NCBI GenBank assembly: GCA_017427685.1
Contig: JAFRSH010000014.1
Coordinates: 62,001-126,000, forward strand
Direction: 5' to 3'
Source of the DNA: Lachnospiraceae bacterium
GTDB taxonomy: Bacteria > Bacillota > Clostridia > Lachnospirales > Lachnospiraceae
DNA: 64,000 bases
In this document: piece by piece, positions 44,752 through 52,573 of the stretch
How positions within the stretch are numbered: the first letter of the stretch is position 1
How the letters are laid out: the number at the start of each line of letters is the position of its first letter
Made by a program: the position numbers and the translations under genes
The notes under the pieces: generated by a model
Database searches by the model: none
Told to the model about the DNA's origin: nothing
Seen by the model: only the letters and a program-made list of their open reading frames with translations

Positions 44752-46122
44752 ATGAAGAGAAAACTGATTTCGTTATTCCTTTGTCTGGTAATGACGCTTG
44801 CGGTGCTTGGATCATTTACTCCGGTGGACGCACTGGCCGCTGCCGCGAAGCTTAACAAGAAGAGTGTTACGCTTTATGTCGGCGAGACGGTCAAACTGAA
44901 GCTTAAAAACGCCGGGTCAGAGGTCTCATGGGAGACTTCCCAAAAGTCAGCCGCAACGGTAAAGAAAGGCAAGGTTACGGCAAAAAAGCCGGGAACTGCC
45001 ACCATTACCGCAACCTGTAACGGAAAAGAATATAAATGCAAGGTAACGGTCAAAGAATTTGAGAGCGCTTTTGATGCTGTTGCAAACATGAAGATCGGCA
45101 TCAACGTCGGAAACTATTTTGATTCGACCCTCAGGATATTTAAGGGCGAGAGTCCGGAGAGATTTATGACGGGATGGGGGAACCCCATCGTCGACGCTTC
45201 GTTCTTTACAAAGCTTAAGAAACTCGGCTTCGGCGCAGTTCGGCTTCCTGTCACATGGATGTACCATTTTGACGAAGACGGGAATATCGATCCCGAATGG
45301 ATGGGTAAGGTCAGGGAGACGGTTGAATGGATCCTTGAAAATGACATGTATTGTATCATAAACATTCATCACGACACCGGGGCCACCCAAGACGACAGAG
45401 ACAAGTGGCTGTATGCTTCAATGGACAATTTCAAAAAGAACAACGAGCTCTTCTCGAAGCTGTGGGCGCAGATCGCGGGTGAATTTAAGGACTGTTCCGA
45501 AAAACTTCTCTTTGAAGGTTTTAATGAGATGATTGACGAGAAGAACGACTGGGTCAATGCGACCTCTGACGCATCGCAGGCAATCAATGAATACAATCAG
45601 CTCTTTGTCAATACTGTCCGCAAGACAGGCGGTAAAAACCTTACGAGAAATCTGATCTGCAACACATATGGGGCTAACTTCGGTGAGAGCATTCTTTATT
45701 ACTACTCGTGTCCGAACGACAAGTTCAAGGATCACATCATCGGGCAGGTTCATTTCTACCTACCCTACGAGTTTGCCGAAGATGAAGGTATCACATGGAC
45801 CACACACATTAAGGAATATAATGATTATGTTGAAGAAACTGTCGACAACGGAATCTCGTACATCGGAGAAGGGTTCAGAACCAGAGGACCGAACAGAACC
45901 CCGATGCCCGTGATCATCGGTGAGTTCGCCGTCAAAAACAAGAATAATACCGCGGACCGCATCAAATGGTACACAAGAGTCATCTCGAAAGCAAGAGAGT
46001 GGGGCATAACCTGCTTTATCTGGGATGATGGAGGTCCGGAACATATGGGTTACATCGACAGAGTCGGCACAAACGATCCATTCCCCGAGATCATCGAAGC
46101 CTGCATGGAAGCTGCGAAGTAA
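44752..46122 (+). CDS. Secreted GH5 endoglucanase-like enzyme with N-terminal Big_2 domain
   Basis: The signal peptide (MKRKLISLFLCLVMTLAVLG, cleavage near ALA-AA) is followed by a Lys-rich Big_2 domain (LNKKSVTLYVGETVKLKL, residues about 35-105), then a GH5 barrel. The catalytic pair is E259 in FEGFNEM (acid/base) and E391 in IIGEFAV (nucleophile), with NIHHDTG, GQVHFYLP and WDDGG around the cleft. Cellulase is the likeliest activity; mannanase or xyloglucanase cannot be excluded. No dockerin is visible. Confidence 0.92.
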   Translation: MKRKLISLFLCLVMTLAVLGSFTPVDALAAAAKLNKKSVTLYVGETVKLKLKNAGSEVSWETSQKSAATVKKGKVTAKKPGTATITATCNGKEYKCKVTVKEFESAFDAVANMKIGINVGNYFDSTLRIFKGESPERFMTGWGNPIVDASFFTKLKKLGFGAVRLPVTWMYHFDEDGNIDPEWMGKVRETVEWILENDMYCIINIHHDTGATQDDRDKWLYASMDNFKKNNELFSKLWAQIAGEFKDCSEKLLFEGFNEMIDEKNDWVNATSDASQAINEYNQLFVNTVRKTGGKNLTRNLICNTYGANFGESILYYYSCPNDKFKDHIIGQVHFYLPYEFAEDEGITWTTHIKEYNDYVEETVDNGISYIGEGFRTRGPNRTPMPVIIGEFAVKNKNNTADRIKWYTRVISKAREWGITCFIWDDGGPEHMGYIDRVGTNDPFPEIIEACMEAAK

Positions 46123-46199
46123 GAAACACCGTGTTTTTAGCCGACTTCATATAGTTTCAGATGTTACTTTAAGTGATATTTCAAGTGATATTTTGAGTG

Positions 46200-46262
46200 T
46201 TGACAAATCTGAAAATAGGTTTTATGATATGAACATGTGAACGAACATTCATATGTTCATAT
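46200..46262 (+). promoter_or_regulatory. Metal-operon promoter with SmtB/CadC-type operator
   Basis: TTGACA (46200-46205) and TATGAT (46223-46228) are 17 bp apart. Just downstream, ATATGAACAT (46227-46236) is mirrored by ATGTTCATAT (46253-46262), with an inner TGAA-N6-TTCA dyad at 46238-46251. The TGAA/TTCA dyad is the ArsR/SmtB-family operator type. The CadC-like protein encoded in the same operon is the likely ligand. Confidence 0.85.
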
Positions 46263-46284
46263 TGTTTTGAAAGGAGTTTATAAC

Positions 46285-46503
46285 ATGAAAAAGACTTATA
46301 AGATCGACGTTGACTGTGCAAACTGCGCTAATAAGATGGAAGAGGCTGCGAGTAAGACAGAGGGCGTTAAGAAAGCAGTCGTTAATTTCATGGCACTCAA
46401 GATGGAAGTGGAATTTGAGGACGGAGCGGATATGGCGGAGGTCATGAAAAACGTACTTAAGAACTGCAAGAAGGTTGAGGACGACTGCGAGATCTTTATC
46501 TGA
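46285..46503 (+). CDS. Small HMA-domain metallochaperone
   Basis: The 72-residue protein is one ferredoxin-like HMA domain with metal motif DCANCAN (C11 and C14) and a C-terminal Cys. A longer open frame begins at 46237, but ATG 46285 has AAAGGAG 9 nt upstream. P-type metal ATPases usually carry this domain at their own N-terminus; here it is a separate gene just before an ATPase that lacks one. Confidence 0.92.
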   Translation: MKKTYKIDVDCANCANKMEEAASKTEGVKKAVVNFMALKMEVEFEDGADMAEVMKNVLKNCKKVEDDCEIFI

Positions 46504-46586
46504 AACAAGGATTCCGGATATTTATTATTTAGTACATTTTTCCGGACATTGGGTAACCGGTATTTTAGAGATATGAGAGGCCATAT

Positions 46587-48566
46587 ATGAACAAGAAGCA
46601 AAAGAAAATGCTCATAAGGATCATTATCGCCGGAGTATTGATGGTGACATTCGCACTCGTGCCCATCGAGGGGTGGGTGAGGTTCGCCTGCTTCATGCTC
46701 CCGTACCTGACAGTCGGCTACGACGTTTTGTGGAAGGCGCTCAAGGGGATCAAGAACCGTCAGCCCTTCGATGAGAACTTCCTCATGGCGGTAGCGACGA
46801 TCGGCGCGATCGTGCTCGGCGATTACACCGAGGGCGTTGCGGTAATCCTTTTCTACCAGATAGGTGAGCTTTTCCAGAGCATCGCTGTCGGGAAGAGCCG
46901 CAGAAGCATCGCAGCGCTTATGGACATCAGACCGGACTTTGCCAACATCGAGGATGAAAACGGCAACCTCACACAGGTTGATCCCGGGGAAGTACCCGTC
47001 GGAAGCGTGATAGTTGTCAAACCCGGAGAAAGGATCCCGATCGACGGTGTGATCGTGAGCGGAACTACGTCGATTGATACTGCGGCGCTCACCGGAGAAA
47101 GTGTTCCGAGGGACGCAGCGGAGAATGACGAGGTCATCAGCGGTTGCATCAACATGACAGGCGTTATCAGGGTAAGGACGACCTGTGAATTCGGAGAGTC
47201 AACTGTTTCAAGGATCCTTGAGCTTGTTGAGAACAGCAGCAGCCGTAAGTCAAAGCCCGAGAACTTTATCTCGAAGTTCGCAAGGATATATACTCCCGCG
47301 GTTTGCGGTGCGGCTCTCGCACTTGCTGTGATCCCTCCCGTGATCGGGCTGATCGCAGGCACGGATCCCGGGTGGAGCACATGGGTCTACAGGGCACTCA
47401 CCTTCCTTGTTATCAGCTGCCCGTGCGCACTGGTGGTGAGCATCCCCTTAAGCTTCTTCGCCGGGATCGGCGGGGCGAGCCGTGCAGGTGTCCTCATTAA
47501 GGGTTCGAACTACATGGAGGCTTTAAGCCGTGTTAAGACCGTCGTGTTTGATAAAACAGGTACTATGACAGAAGGTGTCTTCGAGGTTGAGGGCATCCAT
47601 CACCGTGATGATAAAACAGGGAAATGTACGTGCCAGGCGGAAGGCGTGGCTTTCTCAAGGGAAGAGGACGATTCTGATCATCCGCATAAGCATGGAATTG
47701 ATATCTGTGACACCTGCAAGGGACATGAGTGCAAGCTCCTCGAGCTGGCCGGCCTGGTCGAAAGCGCAAGCAGTCACCCCATAAGCAGGAGCCTTCTCAA
47801 GGCTTACGGACGCGAGCCGGATCGCTCGCGTGTGAGTGACGTTCGGGAACTGAGCGGTAAAGGTATCACGGCGACAGTGGACGGGATCCCGGTTGCCGTC
47901 GGCAACGCAGGACTCATGGAATCGCTCGGGATCGAGGCGGTCCCCTGCCACGAGGTCGGAACGATCGTTCATGTGGCGATCGCGGGGGCGTATGCCGGCC
48001 ACATTCTGATCGGTGACCGCATCAAGCCCGAGGCTCGAGAAGCTATTGATCTCCTTAAGGAGAAGGGCGTTACAAAAACGGTTATGCTCACGGGCGACAT
48101 TAAACCAGTAGCGGAGAGAGTCGCCGCAGACCTCGGGATCGACGAAGTGAGGAGCGAGCTTTTGCCGTCAGAGAAGGTTGAGGCGGTTGAGGAGCTTCTT
48201 AAGGAAAGAACAGGGAAAGGAACGCTTGCGTTTGCGGGAGACGGCATCAACGATGCTCCGGTACTTTCGAGAGCCGACATAGGCATCGCCATGGGCGCTC
48301 TCGGATCGGATGCGGCGATCGAGGCTGCGGACATAGTACTTATGGATGATAACCCCGTGAAGATCTCGAAAGCGATCGGAATAGCACGCAAGTGCCTCAG
48401 GATCGTTTACGAAAACATCTGGTTCGCGATCGGGATCAAGGTTGCCTGCCTGATACTCGGAGCGCTCGGTATCACGAATATGTGGGCGGCTATCTTCGCC
48501 GACGTGGGTGTTATGGTGATCGCTATCCTGAATGCGATACGTGCTCTTTCGACGAAAAGAGCGTGA
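46587..48566 (+). CDS. P1B-type heavy-metal ATPase (Zn/Cd/Pb-type) with Cys/His-rich insertion
   Basis: Exports divalent heavy metals using ATP. The 659-residue chain has TGES (actuator), CPC at residues 278-280 in the sixth helix, the phosphorylation DKTGTMTEG at D322, the SHPISRS motif and GDGINDAP near the end. There is no N-terminal HMA domain. Between DKTG and the SHP motif lies an unusual Cys/His-rich segment (residues about 336-381, with CTCQ, HPHKHG, CDTC, GHEC). This may be a relocated metal-sensing element. Confidence 0.95.
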   Translation: MNKKQKKMLIRIIIAGVLMVTFALVPIEGWVRFACFMLPYLTVGYDVLWKALKGIKNRQPFDENFLMAVATIGAIVLGDYTEGVAVILFYQIGELFQSIAVGKSRRSIAALMDIRPDFANIEDENGNLTQVDPGEVPVGSVIVVKPGERIPIDGVIVSGTTSIDTAALTGESVPRDAAENDEVISGCINMTGVIRVRTTCEFGESTVSRILELVENSSSRKSKPENFISKFARIYTPAVCGAALALAVIPPVIGLIAGTDPGWSTWVYRALTFLVISCPCALVVSIPLSFFAGIGGASRAGVLIKGSNYMEALSRVKTVVFDKTGTMTEGVFEVEGIHHRDDKTGKCTCQAEGVAFSREEDDSDHPHKHGIDICDTCKGHECKLLELAGLVESASSHPISRSLLKAYGREPDRSRVSDVRELSGKGITATVDGIPVAVGNAGLMESLGIEAVPCHEVGTIVHVAIAGAYAGHILIGDRIKPEAREAIDLLKEKGVTKTVMLTGDIKPVAERVAADLGIDEVRSELLPSEKVEAVEELLKERTGKGTLAFAGDGINDAPVLSRADIGIAMGALGSDAAIEAADIVLMDDNPVKISKAIGIARKCLRIVYENIWFAIGIKVACLILGALGITNMWAAIFADVGVMVIAILNAIRALSTKRA

Positions 48567-48587
48567 GATTAAGAAAGAAGGTTTAAC

Positions 48588-48941
48588 ATGAGCAAAGCAG
48601 AGTGCTGTGAAACAAACGAGATCCATGAGGAACTCCTTGCGATCGTCAGGGACAAGATGCCCGGTGAAGAAGAGCTTTTTGATCTCGCTGAGCTTTTTAA
48701 GATATTCGGTGATTCGTCGCGTATCAGGATACTTTTTGTGCTCCTTGAGGCAGAGGTCTGTGTCTGCGATATGGCGGCAGCTCTCAATATGACCCAGTCA
48801 GCGGTGAGCCATCAGCTCGCGCTTCTCAAGAAGAGCAAGCTTGTGAAGACGCGCCGCGACGGCAAGAGCATCTTTTATTCACTTGCCGATGACCATGTCA
48901 GGGCCATAATCAGTCAGGGTATGGAACATATTTTGGAATGA
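48588..48941 (+). CDS. CadC-like ArsR-family metal-responsive repressor
   Basis: The 117-residue winged-helix protein has EVCVCDMAAAL with C58 and C60, and an N-terminal CC pair (C6, C7). Together these match the alpha3N Cd/Pb site of CadC (C7, C58, C60). The C-terminal DDHVRAIISQGMEH matches the alpha5 Zn site of SmtB/CadC. Metal binding should release the dyad at 46.23 kb. It lies 21 nt after the ATPase gene. Confidence 0.93.
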   Translation: MSKAECCETNEIHEELLAIVRDKMPGEEELFDLAELFKIFGDSSRIRILFVLLEAEVCVCDMAAALNMTQSAVSHQLALLKKSKLVKTRRDGKSIFYSLADDHVRAIISQGMEHILE

Positions 48942-48968
48942 TTCTTGAATAAAGGAAGTGATCTGATA

Positions 48969-49751
48969 GTGAACACAGCTGTTTTGGCAGGACTCCTCAT
49001 TCCCTTTGCGGGAACAGTGCTCGGATCGGCTTGCGTATTCTTCATGAAGAAGAATTTCGGCGCCCGCGTGCAAAAGGCGCTTAACGGCTTCGCTGCCGGA
49101 GTGATGGTAGCGGCATCGATCTGGAGTCTTATCATTCCCGCGATGGAACAGTCCAAAGATATGGGAAGATGGAGCTTTCTCCCTGCATTTGTCGGGTTCT
49201 GGATCGGAATCCTGTTCTTACTCCTGCTCGACTCGTTGATCCCTCATCTCCATCTGAATGCAGAGAAGGCAGAGGGTCCGAATTCGAAGCTTAAGAAGAT
49301 GACCATGATGGTACTTGCGGTCACACTTCACAATATCCCCGAAGGCATGGCTGTGGGCGTGGTCTACGCCGGATTCATCTCGGGCAATACGACCATCACG
49401 GCGGGCGGAGCGCTTGCGCTTGCGATTGGTATCGCGATCCAGAACTTCCCCGAAGGAGCCATCATCTCGATGCCCCTCTGTGCTGAAGGGAAGAGCAAGA
49501 AGAAGGCGTTCCTGTACGGAGCCTTGTCGGGCGCCGTTGAACCCATCGGAGCGGCACTCACCATCCTTGCAGCCGAATTCTTTATCCCGGCGATGCCCTA
49601 CCTCCTGAGCTTTGCAGCCGGAGCGATGGTCTACGTCGTGGTCGAGGAACTGATCCCCGAGATGTCCGAGGGAGAGCACTCGAATGTGGGTGTAGTACTG
49701 TTCGCAGTAGGCTTTACGCTTATGATGGCACTTGATGTCGCCCTCGGATAA
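48969..49751 (+). CDS. ZIP-family metal transporter
   Basis: The 260-residue protein has about eight hydrophobic segments and the ZIP helix-4/5 motifs HNIPEGMAVG and QNFPEGAIISMPL with intramembrane metal ligands. The GTG start at 48969 matches the family N-terminus (MNTAVLAGLLIPF); the open frame begins at a TTG at 48945. ZIP proteins usually import Zn or Fe, so its place in an export operon may balance cellular zinc. It is probably cotranscribed with cadC-like. Confidence 0.9.
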   Translation: MNTAVLAGLLIPFAGTVLGSACVFFMKKNFGARVQKALNGFAAGVMVAASIWSLIIPAMEQSKDMGRWSFLPAFVGFWIGILFLLLLDSLIPHLHLNAEKAEGPNSKLKKMTMMVLAVTLHNIPEGMAVGVVYAGFISGNTTITAGGALALAIGIAIQNFPEGAIISMPLCAEGKSKKKAFLYGALSGAVEPIGAALTILAAEFFIPAMPYLLSFAAGAMVYVVVEELIPEMSEGEHSNVGVVLFAVGFTLMMALDVALG

Positions 49752-49760
49752 GAAATTTGT

Positions 49761-49789
49761 TTGACAAACCGGTAACGGTGATTTAAACT
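49761..49789 (+). promoter_or_regulatory. Promoter of the dipeptide/oligopeptide ABC genes
   Basis: TTGACA (49761-49766) and TAAACT (49784-49789) are 17 bp apart, 37 nt before the substrate-binding protein gene. Confidence 0.75.
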
Positions 49790-49825
49790 TAGACACGCTA
49801 TAAAACAAAAGGAGAGTTTAGTACC

Positions 49826-51379
49826 ATGAAAAAGAAACTCATTTCTTTCTTCATGATACTGCAGATCGTCATCGCGGCAGCACTGTGCGGTTGCACAGGC
49901 GGCACGAATGGTGACGGCCCGGAGCAGCAAAGCGGCTCTGATTCTTCGGTCAGATATGGCGGAAAAATTACGGTAGGAATAACCCAGGATCTGGACAGTC
50001 TTGACCCACACAAAGCAGTAGCGGCAGGAACAGAAGAAGTCCTCATTAACATTTTTGACGGCCTTATCAAGGTCGCAAGCAATGGTGATTTTGTTCCCGC
50101 GGTAGCTTCATCCTATGAGATTTCGGAAGACGGACTCAAGTACGCCTTCACCCTTCGTAAGGGCGTGAAATTCCATAACGGCAAGGAAGTTACGGCAGAA
50201 GATGTCATATATTCGCTCAAACGTGTAGCCGGTCTTGACGGCACCCCGGATCCCGAGGTACTTGTCAAATCGGCTTTTTCCGTTATTAAAGAGATAAACA
50301 AGACCGAAGACGGTGTGGAAGTGATCCTTTCCGAGCCTGCTACCGAGCTCATCGGATTCTTCACCTGCAGTATCATTCCGTGCGATTATGACGCACAGGA
50401 GACCGCACCCGTGGGATGCGGACCTTTCAAGTTCGTTTCGTACGAACCCATGAGAAGCATCGTTCTCGAGAAGAACGAGGACTATTACATCGAAGGTGTG
50501 CCTTACCTTGACGGCGTTACATTCAAGATCAGCGCCGACACCGACGCGGCATTCCTCGAGCTGATGGCCGGAGGGATCGATATCTTCCCTTACCTGACCG
50601 CGGATCAGGCTAACCAGCTCAAAGAACGCTACAACATTGAATACGGAACAATGAACCTTGTACAGGCGCTGTTCCTCAACAATGCCCGCGAACCCTTCAC
50701 AGACGTGCGTGTACGTCAGGCTATCTGCTATGCGCTCGACAGACAGGGTATCCTGAACGTTGTTGCGGAGGGCAGAGGAGAGGTTATCGGAACCAACATG
50801 TTCCCGACCTTCAGCCGTTATTACGATGCATCGCTCGTTGACAAATACCCTACGGACACCGCTATGGCGAAGAAGCTTCTCGCCGATGCGGGTTACCCCG
50901 ACGGTATTTCGTTCACGATCACGATCCCGTCCAACTACGATTTCCATGTCAAGACGGGAGAGGTGATTGTTGAGCAGCTGAGAGCGGCAGGTATTGATGC
51001 CAAGATCAAGCTTGTTGAATGGTCATCGTGGCTCTCTGACGTTTATGCCGGAAGAGATTTCGAATCAACCATCATCGGACTCGACAGCGAGCTTGCTCCT
51101 TCGGATATCTTAAGGTTCTACCCTTCGGATTCGAGCAAGAACTTCATCAATTACAGCAACAGCGAGTTTGATGAGATCTACGCCAAGGCAAAGAAGACCG
51201 CAGACGAGGGAGAGAAGACGAGACTTTATAAGCGTCTTGAAGCTATCCTCACAGAAGATGCGGCTTCAGCATATATCCAAAGTCCCGCACAGCTCGTTGC
51301 GGTGAACAAGGAGATCACGGGTTACACCTTCTACCCTGTTTACGTACAGGATATGAGCACCGTTGCATACCTGAAATAA
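49826..51379 (+). CDS. Oligopeptide-type ABC transporter substrate-binding lipoprotein
   Basis: The signal peptide ends in the lipobox ALCGC, so it is lipid-anchored. The 517-residue chain has the SBP_bac_5 layout with ITQDLDSLDPHKA, the FDGLIKV region, YAFTLRKGVKFHNGKE and a GCGPFKFVSYE segment. It binds peptides, nickel-chelates or related solutes; substrate is unresolved. It is followed within 24 nt by the first permease. Confidence 0.93.
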   Translation: MKKKLISFFMILQIVIAAALCGCTGGTNGDGPEQQSGSDSSVRYGGKITVGITQDLDSLDPHKAVAAGTEEVLINIFDGLIKVASNGDFVPAVASSYEISEDGLKYAFTLRKGVKFHNGKEVTAEDVIYSLKRVAGLDGTPDPEVLVKSAFSVIKEINKTEDGVEVILSEPATELIGFFTCSIIPCDYDAQETAPVGCGPFKFVSYEPMRSIVLEKNEDYYIEGVPYLDGVTFKISADTDAAFLELMAGGIDIFPYLTADQANQLKERYNIEYGTMNLVQALFLNNAREPFTDVRVRQAICYALDRQGILNVVAEGRGEVIGTNMFPTFSRYYDASLVDKYPTDTAMAKKLLADAGYPDGISFTITIPSNYDFHVKTGEVIVEQLRAAGIDAKIKLVEWSSWLSDVYAGRDFESTIIGLDSELAPSDILRFYPSDSSKNFINYSNSEFDEIYAKAKKTADEGEKTRLYKRLEAILTEDAASAYIQSPAQLVAVNKEITGYTFYPVYVQDMSTVAYLK

Positions 51380-51403
51380 CGGTATGACCTTAAAGGGATA
51401 CAT

Positions 51404-52339
51404 ATGAATTATTATCTTCGCAAAACCATAATATTCGCCGTGACATTGTTCTGTGTTGCCGCCATTAACTTCCTGCTTTTTACGGTTATCCCCGGCAACG
51501 CGGCTCTGTCGCGCCTCGGAACGGAGGCTACACCCGAGAAGATCGAACAGCTTTCCAAGAGTTATGGCCTTGATAAGAGTATCCCCGAGCGTTTTGTTTC
51601 GTGGCTTGGCGGCGCTGTGACAGGCGATTTCGGCATGTCGAGCGTTTACCCTACACGAACTGTTTCCGAACTTATTGGCAAGCGTCTGCCGGTCACGGCA
51701 GGCCTTGCCTTTATTTCTTTACTGCTGATAATCATCATCAGCATTCCGATCGGCCTTGTGGGTTCGAAGAAACCCGGCGGGATCATTGACAGGATAACCG
51801 ATATTTCGGCGCTTGCATTCATGTCGATCCCCTCGTTCATCCTCGGTATCGTTATCACGGTCGTGTTCGGAGTCGTACTGAGGTGGTTTGTTCCCGGCAG
51901 TTACACGGCTCCTTCGGAGAGCTTCTTCGGATATGTGGGATGCCTTATCTTCCCGGCTCTCAGTATCGCGATCCCAAAAACCGCAATGACAGTCAGATTC
52001 CTCAAGGCTTCGGTAAGGCGAGAGCTCTCCGAGGACTATGTCCGTACGGCACGTGCGAAGGGCAACACCCGCGACGAGGTATTGTCGCACCACGTGTTAA
52101 AGAACTCGCTACTGCCCGTTATAACGTTCATAGGGCTGATCGTGGCGGAGGTAATGGCGGGCAGCATCATTACGGAGAAGGTGTTCGACCTTGACGGGAT
52201 CGGGATGCTGCTCATATCGTCCATTTCGAAGCGAGATATGAATGTTGTGCAGGCCGTCGTGATGTATATAGCGGCGACAGTAGTAACGGTGAATTTTATC
52301 GTCGATATGATCTATCGAAAAGTGGATCCGAGGACCTAA
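51404..52339 (+). CDS. ABC transporter permease (DppB/OppB-like)
   Basis: The 311-residue protein has six hydrophobic helices, and the EAA loop lies in EDYVRTARAKGNTRDEVL, a DppB signature. The N-terminal FFTVIPGN-like region and the central SIPIGLVG helix fit the family. It follows the substrate-binding protein and pairs with the fused permease/ATPase downstream. Confidence 0.92.
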   Translation: MNYYLRKTIIFAVTLFCVAAINFLLFTVIPGNAALSRLGTEATPEKIEQLSKSYGLDKSIPERFVSWLGGAVTGDFGMSSVYPTRTVSELIGKRLPVTAGLAFISLLLIIIISIPIGLVGSKKPGGIIDRITDISALAFMSIPSFILGIVITVVFGVVLRWFVPGSYTAPSESFFGYVGCLIFPALSIAIPKTAMTVRFLKASVRRELSEDYVRTARAKGNTRDEVLSHHVLKNSLLPVITFIGLIVAEVMAGSIITEKVFDLDGIGMLLISSISKRDMNVVQAVVMYIAATVVTVNFIVDMIYRKVDPRT

Positions 52340-52350
52340 AGATTCTAAAT

Positions 52351-52526
52351 CCCACGGCAGACAGATATATTGTTTGAAAACACGGTTGCCTACCCTTCCT
52401 ACACTGCGTCCCATTTGCGCGTCCTCCGGTCGCTAGCGAACATTGGCTCCCTACGGACACGCACAGGACTTGTGTAGGTCGGTCGGCGCCCTATCGTTTT
52501 CAAACAGTATATCTGTCACCGTGGGG
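52351..52526. repeat. 176-bp nested inverted-repeat (foldback) element
   Basis: Outer arms 52351-52381 and 52496-52526 are complementary over about 30 positions with one bulge and two to three mismatches. Inside, CCTACAC (52398-52404) pairs with GTGTAGG (52472-52478), GCGCGTCC (52417-52424) with GGACACGC (52455-52462), and CGCTAGCG (52431-52438) is a small palindrome. It has no ORF and lies between two genes of one operon. MITE-like, or a structured RNA; no family recognised. Confidence 0.7.
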
Positions 52527-52573
52527 GATGGGGATTCCTAGGAGTGAGAGACTAAGAAGTAAAAGAGGGAAAA

